Of a DNA stretch of 54,124 nt, positions 21,114 to 32,876 are shown in pieces. The translations under genes were made by a program, and so were the position numbers. The notes under the pieces were generated by a model that saw only the letters and a list, made by a program, of their open reading frames with translations, did not search any database and was not told the DNA's origin. This DNA comes from Prototheca cutis (Eukaryota; Chlorophyta; Trebouxiophyceae; Chlorellales; Chlorellaceae). The stretch spans positions 866,582-920,705 of the forward strand of contig BCIH01000010.1 of assembly GCA_002897115.2 (NCBI GenBank). The letters run 5' to 3'. Within the stretch, counting starts at the first letter, position 1. Every line of letters begins with the position of its first letter.

Positions 21114-23898
21114 ATGGAGGCGCTGGTCTTGACGGACGGAGCGAGAGGTTCTGGCGAGGGTTTCGTTGGTCCCGGAGTGAGCACCCCCCGCAAGGTCGGG
21201 CTCCTTGCCGCCCTGTTCAGCCCTTCCACACCAGAACCCAAACCTGGATCGGCCCGTCGTTTCCCGTCATGGGCCTGCCTGCCCCAGGACGTCCTGGGAT
21301 TTGTGGCAGCCCGCTTAGCTTCCTCGGACATTCCCGCCGCGCGGCTGACTTGTCGGGCGTGGAGGGCAGCGCTGGACGCCACCTGTGGGCACCTCCGGCC
21401 CTCGAAGCCGTGCCTGGCAGCACTGGCGGCACGGTTCCCGGCCACGCAACAGTTGAGCCTGGAACGCTGTGCGGCTGCCGTCAAGGATGACGACCTCGCC
21501 GCGCTTTCCTCGTTGCCCCGTCTGAAAGACCTGGACCTGAGGGGTTGCCGGGGTCTCACCGATGGTGCCCTGACCCACATTGTGCACGCAAGGGGTATGC
21601 GGTCACTGTCGCTGGCAGGTGTGCCCCTGTCCACGGCAGGACTGGCCACGCTGGCCGACGGCCGAGAGCCGCCGCTGCCGGCAGTGCACAGTCCGCCCCG
21701 CCCACGCCTGCCTGTGCTCGGGGTGCTGCTACGTGCTGGCAGTGCTTCCCCACCGAGATTAACACGTGTGCTGCCCGCTGGTGAACCCCCCGGAGCACTG
21801 CCGGCACTGCGAAACCTAGACCTGTCGGGCTGCGCGGGCGTGAGCGAACATGGCATAGCGGCTCTGGCGCCGCTGCTTGCACGACTGGAACAGCTGAGCC
21901 TGGCCAACTGTGGCCCCGGGGTCAATGACGCGACGTTGGCTGTGCTGGGTGGCGCATGCCAGAACCTGCAGACGCTCAACCTGGCCTCCTGCCTGGCCAT
22001 CACTGCCGCGGGGTTAGCCAGACTACCAGCAACACTAACGACTCTCGATCTCTGGAACTGCATGGGCATCGCCGACGAGCTGGGGCTCCAGGCGCTGGCA
22101 GAGGCCACGCCGGGGCTGGTGGATCTGACACTGCGTGGCTGGCAGCAGCTACATGACCCTGGAGTGGCAGAGCTGGCACGCCTGCGTCAGCTGCGGCGGC
22201 TGGACCTGCGAGCCTGCGAGGCGCTGCGTGGCGAGACGCTCTGTGAGCTCCGTGCGGCGAAGAATCTTGAATCGCTTGACCTCCGACGATGCAGCGGTCT
22301 GACGGATCAAGGCCTGGCGGGGGTCGGCGCGCTGCGCACGCTGCGAACGCTTCTTTTAGACCACTGCTGGCAGTTGCGGGGTCCGGGTCTGGCGGGCATG
22401 GCGGGGTTGATACGGTTAGAGGAGCTGTCCCTCCAAGGCTGCCGCGGTCTTGTCCTCGACGAAGATGACGGCGACGCTGTCGGCGATGAAGACAACGACG
22501 CCAGTCATGAAGCAGGCACACCGTCATCATCGTCGACAACCACAGACCAGCACAGCAGCCTTGCCCGTGCTTCCATCGCCGCACTGGGGTCGCTGCATGC
22601 GCTGCGCACGCTGAGCTTGCGCGACTGCTGTCGGCTGCGTGGCGGCGCGCTGCGTGCGCTGCAGGGCATGCCGCAGCTGAATTCGCTAGACGTTTCGCTC
22701 TGCCCGCTGATTTCACCTGCCGATTTAGAGCCTGTGCGCACGCTACGCATGCTGCGGACGCTGCGTGCCGAGCACTGCATCGGGCTGGCGGGCGAGGCGG
22801 CTCTGGCCGCTCCCGCCAGCCTCCCTGCTCTGGAAACCATGTACCTGAACGACTGCCCCGCGCTGCCGGGCGCTGCGTTGACGGCACTCGCAGCGCTGCC
22901 CACGCTCCGCACGCTGAGCTTGCGCGGCTGTCGCAGCGCGCGCGACATCAACGCGGGGCTCGCGCGTCTTGCCCGGCCGGGCGCCGCGGCACGGCTGGCG
23001 GTGCTGGACCTCGCAGGATGCACCGAGCTCACCGATGCGGGGGTGGCCGCCCTCGCAGGCCTTCCCGCCCTAGACACGCTCGTGCTCTCCGACTGCACGG
23101 GCGTCACAGGCACGGGGTTCCGCGCCTGGCAAGTGATGGCTGGCGATGACGCAGACGGCGAAAGCATCAGCGGACACAGCGGCAGCGTTGTCCACAGCCG
23201 TGACGCCGATACCCGATCCGAACAACAAGAAGAAGGAAAGCCACAACTAGGACACTCGACGTACCAACCACGACAAGGCTCCCCCTCACCAGCGGCAGCG
23301 AGAATAAGAACCTTGCACCTCCAAAACTGCACGGCCCTGAGCGATGCTGGTGCAACGGCAATCGCATGGCTGCCGGTGCTGGAGGAACTTCGGCTCAAGG
23401 CCTGCCGGGGGCTGAGCGAGGCCGGCCTGGAGGCTCTGGGTCTGGGTCTTCCCGCGTTGCGCGTGCTGAGCTGCCAGAACATGACCCTGACCGATGCCGG
23501 CGTCATGCCTCTGGGTCGCCTCCGTGCCCTTCGTTCCCTGGAGCTCCAGTTTTGCTGGCAAATAACCGACGCCGGTGGGTACTTTGAGATCCAGGCGCAG
23601 TCTGGGATTGCTTGCAGCTCAGAGCGCCAGAAGTAACCGCCCAAGACCCGCATGTTTCCGTTCCTACTCTCCCCGCGCCTTGCTTCCCCGTGCAGGTGTG
23701 ATGGCGCTGACGGGGCTGCCGCACCTCAAACGGCTGGACCTGCTGTACAGCTGGCAAGTGACCGACAGCGTGCTGGACGCACTCGCGGGAATGCCCAGCC
23801 TGCGCACGCTCAACCTGGCCGGGTGCCACCGGATCTCGCCAGAGGGTCGGGCCGCCATCGCCCATCTCCTGCCCACCGACCGACAGGAACTTTCTTGA
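21114..23898 (+). CDS. F-box / leucine-rich repeat protein (AMN1/GRR1-like)
   Basis: Two exons (21114-23574 and 23696-23898) give about 887 aa. An F-box-like segment lies near residues 55-90 (WACLPQDVLGFVAARLASSD, then TCRAWRAALD). The rest is Cys-containing LRRs of the AMN1 type, such as LKDLDLRGCRGLTDGAL, LRNLDLSGCAGVSEHGIAAL, LAVLDLAGCTELTDAGVAAL and LKRLDLLYSWQVTDSVLDAL. The likely role is substrate receptor of an SCF ubiquitin ligase; the target is unknown. Two low-complexity insertions interrupt the solenoid: an acidic one near 22460-22550 and a Ser/Gln-rich one near 23150-23290. The intron splits a Gly codon (TDA|GVMALTG). About 93% of the protein sits in one exon, unlike its intron-rich neighbours. 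Antisense ORFs across it are shadows. Confidence 0.88.
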
Positions 23899-24160
23899 AG
23901 GGGGGGGCTTTGGTGCCCTTTCTGTATTTCTAAAACCGGTCAAAAGCCACAAGATACGGATGCACCGCTCAACACTCCCTCATGATTCCCATCACGTTTC
24001 GTTGCCTCTCACTGACTGACAGCTGCAGGCGGGGCTGTATTGACTCCTTGCTACGCCCATGTTCCCAGCATACCAAGCAAGGCATTTCCAGACACAATGC
24101 ATCCCATCTGCACACACCAAACAAACCCTACATTTCCACATGAAACCACCGCTCCGGCTG

Positions 24161-25466
24161 TTACAACGACGGCTCAGAACCAAGAGGATCCGAAGCCGGG
24201 CCAAAGAACACAACGTACCCGTTGCTAAGCGAACAGAAGCAGCTGTCCGGCTGTGGCACCGGGCGAGGCTGCGCAAAAGGATTACCCAACCCAGCGTCCA
24301 GGTGCAGCTGTCGTGCAGCTTCCCGAAAACTGTGGCGGCAGATCTGGGCCGCACGCCACACCGCCTCCTCTGTGTAGTCTGTCACAACAAAGAGCGGAAA
24401 CCTGGGCAGGGATGCCAGCGTCTCCAGCGCCCCTGGCCACTCCCTGTACGCAGCAATCCCGGCATTGGGGGCAAGCACGACGTCAGGGTGCTGATGCAAT
24501 CCACCCTCCTGGTGCTGGTAGAGCCCCGGGTTGAAAGTCAGAGTCATGGACGGAGACCCTCCGGGGTCTAGGACGCGGACAGCGGCGCCACGCAGGCTTG
24601 GTGGGATGGCTGGACCCACAAGGTCAAGCTCCAGGTGCCTGTGGGACCACAGCATGCATAGCATGGCCAGCAGGGGCCACGCCTCTGCCTCTCGCTCCGC
24701 GCCCACCAGATGGACGCGCAGGGGTGGTGCGGTGGCGTCTGGGTCAAGTCCCCTTGGGGCACGTGCGGTCGCTGTTAGTAGACTCAAATGAATGGTCATG
24801 ACTGCGTCTAGACACAAGCAGAGGTCGGATGGGGCCGGAATGCCGGTGGCTTCCATGAGGCTCGGCCAGTTGTTCCCCACACCAAGGGGGCCTGAGCCGG
24901 GCGTAGGCAGCCCGGAGTCCATGTCCCACAGCCTGACGGCCGCTTGAGAGAGCTGGTTCGCCAGATCGGCACCGAGACCCTGCTCCCACAGGTGCTGGAT
25001 ACCTGTCCAGGACACGGATACTTCTCCACCTCCTAACAGTCCAGGGATGCCGCGCTCTTGATTGGTGGAGCAGCGCAGCGATGCGGCAACCCACGGCGGC
25101 GCTTCTTGCCCTGCTGATGTAGCGGAGTTTACGCCATTATCCTGGCACATGCCACGCAATCGTGCCAATGTCTCCTGTACAGAATTCGAGAAATGGTCGT
25201 GTGCGTCGGTGAGAGAAGGGGACCTCCAGTCCTCTGCACCCGCGCACCCACACCAGCATCACCTCTTGACCAAGCTTCTGGCAGTAAAATCGCAGGCACT
25301 CCTCGTCGTCATGACCATACTGCGTGCCATGAAGCCTGCGGCACTTGTCTGAGCAGTAGTACAGAGCGTTGCACTGCGGGCAAGTGATCACCTGCTTGGC
25401 CACCAGCCGCCCACACAGGAAGCATGACGGCCTGCCTGCCGCATCGAAAACCCTGGTCGATTGCAT
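24161..25466 (-). CDS. MYND zinc-finger protein with MSS51-like C-terminal domain
   Basis: Two exons (25466-25263 and 25174-24161) give about 405 aa. Residues 15-60 form a MYND finger (CFLCGRLVAKQVITCPQCNA, then YYCSDKCRRLHGTQYGHDDEEC). After the splice Q-E|E-T the protein continues through a long C-terminal domain (LRVHLVGAEREAEAW, LELDLVGPAIP, DVVLAPNAGIAAYREW, FPLFVVTDYTEEAVWRAA, GYVVFFGP). This order resembles the MSS51-like C-terminal domain found after MYND fingers in plant and animal proteins. Function is not known; MYND fingers usually bind proline-rich partners. There is no obvious transit peptide. It converges with the F-box/LRR gene, the two stops being 262 bp apart. Confidence 0.8.
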
Positions 25467-26033
25467 CCATGCTCATCTTACTGCTTCAAACGACATTCAA
25501 CGTACTATATCTGTTCACATCACGCCCTGAAAATGGATTCGCGGACTCGACAAAGCCTGTCATGATGTTTTGATGTAGCTCGTCTCTGGGAACCCTGTTT
25601 CTCGGGAACCCCTGTGACACGAAACGTCCCCAACCCACCGGCTACCAACTCCTTGCATGAGGATGGCGTATAGAGGCCATCCGAGCAGCGGCGCAAATGG
25701 AAACCGGAATAACATACTGTCAGTCTTGCAGGCCCACAGCACTTGTCAGGTTGTTTGTCCAGAGCTCGAGCACAGACATCATCCATGTGCCTGATAATTC
25801 AGACCGTGACGACCGTCACAACAGGGGTGATCTACTGCTTGCGTGCAGAGTCCATCCCTCTAGGGGTTTCCACGGCACGGGTCCACGCTTGCCATCCAAT
25901 GCATGTGCAGGAGGCGGTGCCTGGTTCCCGACTGAGGCCAAAGGGATTGCCCAGTCGGGCCCCCCACGACATTCCACCACGATGCTCCTCCACGTCGCCT
26001 GCACTGCAACGTGCATTCATTCACCTCTGCACC
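25467..26033. other. Intergenic: MYND promoter and CCR4 3' flank
   Basis: Both neighbours run on the minus strand, so this holds the promoter of the MYND gene and the 3' end of CCR4. No supported exon or RNA gene is present. Confidence 0.5.
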
Positions 26034-28658
26034 TCACGCCCCATGCCCCGCAGAGTACTGGAACCTGACTGCCAGCGAGATGTGGTCCGAGGACAGGCTC
26101 TCGCTGGGCAGGCCGTCGTTGGGACCCGAACGCAGCTCGTTTTCATCCAGCAACTCCATCGTGGCCGTGGGCACCAGCGAGTCGGAGCTGTACAGGATGT
26201 AGTCTAGCGTGCCCTTGAAATCTGGTGTCAAGTTTGTAAACCTGGAATTTGATGGGTGTTTTTTGGTTGGTTGGGGGGGGGGCATGGAGATGGGGGAGCT
26301 CTCATGTCCGTCGTTGACTTCCCGGTAACAACGCTGGCCCCAAATCATGACAGGCTCACAAACACAACATCCCCCGCGTTCCAAGCACCCAAACACCTCA
26401 TTCCGCTCCCTGCTTGCCACAGAAAAGAATGCCACGCCAAAAACACCCCAAAAGCGCGGGCGTACTTTGGTTCCCCGGTCTCTGGGTCGATGCGGCGGCG
26501 CTGGTGGCGCAGGGCGGCGTGCTCGTTGGGCCCTGGGGCCGCGGCCAGCGCGGCGTAGGCCGACGCCAGGGGCAGGCCGTGCGCCAGCTTGGTCAGCGGC
26601 TGCAGGATGCCCAGAGGGTCATTGGCCAGCTCGGAGTGGCCGGGCGGCACTGCGCCGCGGACCAGCAGCGCGTGCGCGGCCGATCCCGGCGTGGCATTGA
26701 AGTCGCCCGCCAGGAGCATAGGAATGTCGGCCGAAGCTGCAATCTTCTCCAGGCCCTTGAGCAGCGTGTGCACCTGCCACAGCTTGACGTCCGACAGCTC
26801 CGGGTTGCTGTGGATGTGCGTGTTGGCCACACACACCAGCTGCCGCCGTTGCGGCGGCAGCGGGTTGTTGCCGGCATTGGGGTTGGGCCCCGATGCGGGG
26901 CCAGCAGCCGCACCACTCGCACCGGCACCGGGGCCAGCAGCCGCACCACTCGCACCGGCACCGGGGCCAGCAGCCACACCACTCGCACCGGCACCGGGGC
27001 CAGCAGCCACACCACTCGCACCGGCACCGGGGCCCTTGCCCACCCCCCCAGCTGCAACTCCGGGCCGCCCGCCCGGTGCGTGGTAGTGGTGCGCATGGGC
27101 GTGGGAATGCGCGCCCAACCCAACAATAGAGCGCTCCCATTCGTCGGGCCCCTGGACGTCGCCCGGGGTGGGGGGGTCGAGGGCTTCGAGCACCGCGATC
27201 AGCGCGACGTTGTCCTTGAGCAGGCGGCTGAGGGCGAGCTTTTTGGCCTCCGGGGGCATGGAGTCTGCCAGGCTCAGCGCAGCCTTGTTAAACTCCACCT
27301 CGTACTTTTTCACGAGCGAAAACCGGTCGCGCTTGTAAAACGTGGCACAGCCGTCGGTGACGTAGGCGTTTTTGGCAAACAATTCGGCCGTCTTGCGCTT
27401 GAAGATGGCCGCGTAGCCCACGCGTTCGAGCTCGGGCGCCCACCAGCTCTCGTACGCATCGCTCTGCACCTCCTGCAGGCACAGGATGTCAGCGTCGGCC
27501 GCGGTAAGCTCGCGGAGCAGGTTTTGGGCGCGGTACGGCCACGCCAACGCCCAGGGCGGGCAGTGCGGGTGTGCCTCGGGAGTGGCGTACACCTCGGCCA
27601 GCAGGTTGTAGCTGAGCAGGGTGAAGCCGCCGCTGCGCAGCACGGGTCGTGCGGGGGGCAGTGGCACCAGAGACCGCCTCGGAGGCGCGGGCTCGGGCCG
27701 GACGCGGGCAGTCGCGATGGACAGCACGCGGCCCGAGTCGCCGGGTGGCGGGCGAGCCGCGTCGTGCGCCACACACTCCAGTTTTAAAAATGAACCCACA
27801 TCCTCAAAACATGGCGTGTAGCCCTGCGTGCATGCAATCTCAACCCAACTGTCGCCGCCGCCCGCGGGGCCCAGCGGCACCGCGGCCCCGAGGGGGAGCC
27901 CATTCTCGCGCTCGCGAACCGCGCCGCCGCGCCCGCCTGCGCGGTGAAAATCGCGGTGGAAATGCCAGTGCTCGCGAAGGCACTCGGGGCTGCAGTGGTA
28001 CGACTTGCGCACGTCCACGCGGCTGCGCAGGCACAGCACGCACTGCACCGTCGCGTCACGGTCCGTGTGCACCCAGCACACCTGCGTCGAGGGGTGGGCC
28101 GGGGTGCGAGGCGTGTGTGCAGTGCAACTGGGCTTCTGTGCGGGCACGGGGGAGGTGTCCCCACCCACCCGCCAGTCGGTTCACTCGCCGGCTAGCTGCG
28201 CCCGCCCACAGACACACACCAGGAGCAACACAGCAAGTCCCCACATGTCACCACCACCACGGTCGAACCAGGCAGCAGTCGGGACGCCCACAACACTGGG
28301 CACGCACCTGGCCGGCCTTGGTCACCACCGATCTGTACCACCGGTACTTGATGCTGTATCGGGCATCGGTCGCTCCCTCCGCGGGGAGGTCACCTGCACA
28401 GTCATGGCGCAATCCGCGCCGCGGAATCCATTTTGGGAGGTTTGATCACAGCGGGACGTGGCTTGCACGGCATGCGGGAGAGGGCTGGCCAGACAAACGA
28501 TCCCCTGCCCAGCACCATGCCCGGAGCCACCCAGCCGCACCTCCCGTTACGGTCGAGGAGTCTGGTCTCCTGGCGAGTACATATGGTTCAAGCGGGACAC
28601 CAACCACCGGGGTGTCCGGCGTCAGGCGGGCAGCAACGACTGTGAAGGGCCCTGCCAT
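26034..28658 (-). CDS. CCR4: CCR4-type poly(A) deadenylase (plant CCR4-1/2-like)
   Basis: Four exons (28658-28541, 28393-28308, 28081-26466, 26241-26034) give about 675 aa. The N-terminal part VPLEPYVLARRPDS, IKYRWYRSV and a Cys/His segment (CVLCLRSRVDVRKSYHCSPEC) are those of plant CCR4a/b. The endonuclease/exonuclease/phosphatase domain follows: LLSYNLLAEVYA, ILCLQEVQSDAYE (metal-binding Glu), VANTHIHSNPELSDVKLWQ, MLLAGDFNATPGSAAH (catalytic DxN), GTLDYILYSSDSL and SSDHISLAVRF (catalytic Asp-His). It should shorten mRNA poly(A) tails within the CCR4-NOT complex. No LRR is present, as in plants. A Gly/Ala-rich linker encoded by a 33-bp tandem repeat interrupts the nuclease domain. The last intron has complementary ends. 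The gene is divergent from TFIIS. Confidence 0.92.
26897..27028. repeat. Four 33-bp tandem repeats inside CCR4 coding sequence
   Basis: Units start at 26897, 26930, 26963 and 26996 and differ by single bases. They encode an 11-residue Gly/Ala/Ser/Pro unit (GPGAGASGVAA or GPGAGASGAAA) in an insertion of the nuclease domain. Copy number is probably variable between strains. Confidence 0.9.
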
Positions 28659-29092
28659 GGCGCTCTCCTGGGCATGGGTTTCCTAGCGACGGAGGGTCGC
28701 CACCCTCCTTGCACCGCGCCTCATGCCTCAATTTTCCCTCTTCATGTCTGATGTCGGTCTCCTCGAGGACAGGGCGATGACATGGTGCCCTGTAGGCCAG
28801 GGAGCCCGGTCCGAGGTGGTCAGGCGCGATCGATCAGGGCATGGCGGAGGCCTCGCCGTTCGAGATGGGGTGTCAGCACTGGGGCCCATGGTTCCGTGCC
28901 CCACCCAGCGCACTGTCCAGCGCATTCAACATCAGGACGATGAAAACTGAATAGCGCACTCATTTCATACAATTCCACTCTCTGAGGTCACTGCCTCTGT
29001 CGCCAATGCGCTAGGCCAGCAGCCCGCGCCGACCAGGAGTGCTTGGTTGTCCGCCCGGTGCCTGGCGACCCCGGGTGACGCATGCCGGCATC
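28659..29092. promoter_or_regulatory. Divergent promoter between CCR4 and TFIIS
   Basis: 434 bp separate the two start codons. No clear core element was identified. Nothing in this stretch looks coding. Confidence 0.55.
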
Positions 29093-30239
29093 ATGACCAC
29101 CTCTGCATCTACCCAACGGCTAAAGGACCTGGTGCAACAGGCCCTGGATGCATGTGCAGAGCTGGAAAAGAATCCAGATGCCTCTCAGGTGCGCAGTGTT
29201 TGCCAGCGATGTGCTGGTCACGTGAGCACGACAGGGTGTCGATGCCACGCCATGGGGCGCTGCGCACGAGCCTCCTCCCCACACATCCCTTCAACAACAG
29301 CCACAGGCAGAGGTCCCCGCGCTCAGGGCACTGGAGGCGCTGCAGGGCCAGCGGGTGACGGCCGCGCAGCTGGCCGAGACGCAGGCCGGCAAGCGGGTGC
29401 GCCTGCTATGCAAGCAGAGGGACAAGGGTGTGGCCGCCGCGGCCGCTGCGGTCATCGCAGCGTGGAAGGAGTGCGTCCGACAGGAGGCCGAAGGGGCTGC
29501 GGCTGTGAATAAGGCCACCCCGCCCGCCCCGCCGCCGGCCGCGGCCAAGGACCGGCCTGCCTTTACCGCCGCCGCGCCCGCCCAAAAGCGCTCTGGGCCA
29601 ACGGATGGCGGCGACGGCGAGGCCGCGCGGCCCGCCAAGCGTGCGCCCAGCGGGACCCCCGCAGCGGCGGCGGCAGTCGTCGGCACGGCCAGCAGTGGCG
29701 GCGCGTTGCTGCCGACCGGGGACAAAGTTCGCGACCTCGTGCGCCGCACTCTTCTCGCAGCCCTGGAGACGGCAGTGAGCGAGCTGGGTTCTGCCGAGGA
29801 CAGCGACGAGTCGCCCCCCGTGCCACCGGCATCGTTGGCGGCGCAGGCCGAGGAGGAGCTTCGGTCGCAGCATGGCGGCGTGAATGAGGCTTACAAGGCC
29901 AAGTTCCGGTCCCTGAGTTTCAACCTCAAGGACCCTAAGAATCCCGACCTGCGGCGCAAAGTCTTGTTGGGCCACATCCTGCCATCCCTGCTGGTCACGC
30001 TGGGGCCCGAGGACCTGGCCAGCGACGCGCAGCGCCTGGAAGACGCGCGCATCCGGGAAAAGAAACTCTTCGACAGCGCGCCCAGCGCGGCCAAGCAGGC
30101 CACGACCGACCAGTTCCAGTGCGGCAAGTGCCGACAGCGCAAGACGACCTACTACCAGATGCAGACGCGCAGCGCAGACGAGCCCATGACCACCTTTGTC
30201 ACGTGCCTCAACTGCAACAACCGCTGGAAGTTTTGCTGA
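29093..30239 (+). CDS. TFIIS: Transcription elongation factor TFIIS
   Basis: Two exons (29093-29188 and 29307-30239) give about 342 aa. A LW-type N-terminal domain (ALRALEALQGQRVTAAQLAE, then GKRVRLLCKQRDKGVAAAAA and AAWKECVRQ) is followed by an Ala/Pro linker. The central Pol II-binding domain runs from GDKVRDLVRRTLLAAL to NLKDPKNPDLRRKVLLGHI. The C-terminal zinc ribbon is CGKC ... CLNC with the RSADEP loop (QTRSADEPMTTFVTC) that inserts into Pol II and stimulates transcript cleavage. The acidic DE pair is intact. All three domains of animal and plant TFIIS are present at normal length. The start codon is the first Met of exon 1, and the splice ASQ|AEVPAL restores the LW domain. Confidence 0.95.
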
Positions 30240-30327
30240 AGACAGCGGGGGTGCCGGGAGCCTGCTGCCACCGCCTGCTCCTGCACTTGGGAAAGGAACA
30301 GTCCCCCTCCTTCAAAAAAAGGCCTTG

Positions 30328-30332
30328 TGTAA
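30328..30332 (+). terminator. Candidate TGTAA polyadenylation signal for TFIIS
   Basis: TGTAA lies 89 bp after the TFIIS stop codon, followed by an A-rich stretch. That position is plausible for a green-algal 3' UTR. Confidence 0.45.
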
Positions 30333-30519
30333 TGAAAAATTCAACGAAACGCCGCCTCTTCTTGCGTATTCCTTTTTCAGGGTGGGTTTATGCACACGTC
30401 GAAACAAACAAGGGCACCCAATTCAAGGGCCAGGGAGGGGGATATGAAGCAGCAGCAGGGGTTGCAGGGCATGACGGGAAGGTGGATCGCCGGCTCTTGC
30501 ACACGCTCCCGCTGCCGAC

Positions 30520-32558
30520 TCACGCCGGCTCCGCGGGACCAGCAGCCGCGCCGAGTTGTTGGTGGACGTGACCGTTCGGTGCCGGGCTTGGCTGCTGCGC
30601 TGCCGGCGGCCAGGGAGTTGCTGCGGATGGGACTGCTGCATCATCATCATCCACTCGTGGCTCTTCTGCACTTGCTTCCGGTTGTGCGGGCGTGGGAGAT
30701 GGCACGGATGCAGCAGCTGCAGGCATGGGTGCCACCGCCGCCTCTTCAGTCGCAGTTGCTGGCATGGGCAGCACTGATGGCATGGCTGGAAGCTGAGAAC
30801 GGCCACCGCTCACGGTCGGCGGCGGCTGGGCACCAACCGAGCCTTGGCCCCAGGGCCAATGGACCGGCGTCCAGCGGGGCTGGCTTTGCCGGAACAGCGC
30901 ATCGATGCTGTCTGGGTCTTCCTCGACCGCCGGGGTTTCGCCCGTCTGCACGGCGCGCTCGGCCCGCCGGGTGGCCAAACGTTCACGGTACCGTGCGGCC
31001 ATTTCCTCGGCGTGCTCAAACACGGCGCTGGGGTTGCGGGTCATGGCCCCAGGTTCTGGCTCCAGCACGCGGGTGCTGAGGCTCAGCCGCCCGCGCCGCG
31101 GGTCTTGATCGATCACCAGGACACGGATGACGTCGCCGGGGGCCAGCACGCCCTCCAGGGTCTCCAGTCGCAAAGCCGACACCTGGCTGATGTGCAGCAG
31201 GCCCGTGCCGCCGGCGTCCAGTTGCACAAATGCGCCATAGGGCTTGATGCTCGCCACGCGCCCCAATGCCACGTAGCCCGGGGTGTACTGCCCAGCCAGC
31301 ATGGCCGTCGCCGCACGCCGGTGGCTCAGCAGCAGCCGAGACTCCTCTTCCTCCGCCTCCGCCACCTTGAATAACAGCCACCGACCCACCAGCGCATCCC
31401 AATCCTCTATTGCCTGCTTGTTTTTATTGGTTGGGTGGGTTGACGAGTGAAATTGTGGGTGCCAGTGTGGATTTGCGAGAGAAGGCCCCACACACGCCAC
31501 CCCACGCCAATGGGCCCCTGAGTCCCACACGCGCACTCACATGCACACGCAATTTTCAACTCAAAAAAGCCAACAGATACTCACAATGCCGATCTGGGAG
31601 CTGGGGGTAAACCCTCGGAGGTTCTCGACGTCGACAATCAGGCCACCGCGGTTGGAGCCCACGACCTTGCCAAACATCTGCGCCCCCGCGTCCCGAGCCT
31701 GCCGCAGCCGCCGCCACGCCAGCGCCTCGTGCAGGGGCTTGAGGGACAGCGAATACTCACCGCTGTGGTCGACACTCACTACGGCAAAGTCGCGCGTGGT
31801 GCCCACCGCCACCGGCATCAAGCCCTGTACGACACCAATGGGAACAAGAAGGCAAGCGTGGGGTGCGGCGACACTCGCGCATGCGAGGACCAAGACACAC
31901 ATGCACGCACATTCGTTACGGGGATGGATGCAAGCAATGCTGCAATACACACTCCCACCCACCCACCTAAACCCCCCTGACAACCCACGAATATACCTTG
32001 GGCAGGAGTCCCAGCGCCATCTCCTCTGCGGGGCAAAACGCGGAGCTCTTGGACCCAATCTCCACGTACGCGCCGGCTGGATTGAGAGACGACACCGTGC
32101 CTTGCACCTGTGCAAGGAGGCGGGGGTGGCGGGGCCAAGCTCAGTGGCCCTGCAAACGGTGAGACGGCACCGCCCCAGGCGACCAGGAGCACAGACCTGC
32201 ACCAGCGCCTGCCAACACCGGGGCAGCCCTTGCATGCATTTCAAAACACAGCAAAATCTCATACCACATCGCCCTCTTGAAAGTCCCAGGTCTGCTCCTT
32301 GAGGAGTTGCTCAAACTCCCGGTAGAGGTCCTCTTTGCTTCGGAGCTCGATCCAGTCCTCCTCCCCTGGGAGTGGCCCATCGTCCGGGTCAGGTTCCCCT
32401 TCCGACTCTAACAGCGATCGATGCCTCCTTTGAAATCGCCGCGCTGCGATCCATGCCTGCTCAGGTCTGCGGAGCGGGCCTCGGAAGCATAGCCTGAGCG
32501 GCAGCACCCGAAGCTGCGGCACCGGCGTCGATGGCAGGGGCCTGAGCTGCATGACCAT
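30520..32558 (-). CDS. RPS1: Plastid ribosomal protein S1 (bS1c), three S1 domains
   Basis: Four exons (32558-32265, 32107-31997, 31824-31585, 31413-30520) give about 512 aa. Three S1 RNA-binding repeats are visible: FQEGDVVQGTVSSLNPAGAY, GKVVGSNRGGLIVDVENLRG (ending FTPSSQIG) and GRVASIKPYGAFVQLDAGGT (ending GLLHISQVS). Between them are segments diagnostic of chloroplast S1 (LKPLHEALAWRRLRQ, and PGAMTRNPSAVFEHAEEMAA near the end of the domain region). Three domains rather than the six of many bacterial S1 proteins is the plastid form. It should recruit mRNA to the 30S subunit in the chloroplast. The N-terminus is Arg/Leu/Pro-rich and fits a transit peptide. A Pro/Ala-rich tail of about 125 residues follows the last domain. 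Intron 3 has complementary ends. Confidence 0.9.
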
Positions 32559-32876
32559 CCATACACGTCACAAGCTCCGTTCAGGGGTGCGATGGCCGGT
32601 CGAGTCACCCTGGGACACGCCGCTGTCACCCACAGAGCGCTTGTTTGTCGGGAATGCCAGAACCAAAAAGGAGGGCCGTTCCATGCGGAGGGGGTTGGGA
32701 AAATTGGGGGGAAACTGGGGGAAAATTGGGGGATGGGGGCATTCATTTTCCCGCCCTCGCCAACCCCCAGGGGGACCTGCCTCCGAGGCATACGATCACG
32801 ACAACATGCGTTTCCCGGACCGTCTAGACGCTTCAGGAAAAAAGAGGAAAAAAACTTACAATGTTGCTTGGGTGTC
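32559..32876. promoter_or_regulatory. Divergent promoter between plastid S1 and secreted protein
   Basis: This 318-bp stretch contains a G-rich tract (about 32690-32740) with several GGGG runs that could form G-quadruplexes. No coding evidence is seen. Confidence 0.5.

Noticed and set aside
20930..23653. Long minus-strand open frames over the F-box/LRR gene
   Set aside because: Composition is Arg/Ser/Ala-rich and complementary to the LRR codons; the plus strand has clear F-box and LRR repeats.
26897..27028. Regular repeats considered as a CRISPR-like array
   Set aside because: Units are directly adjacent with no spacers and are in-frame coding repeats.
26414..27787. 457-codon plus-strand frame across CCR4
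   Set aside because: It is antisense to the nuclease domain and includes the reverse of the 33-bp repeat; no domain is present.
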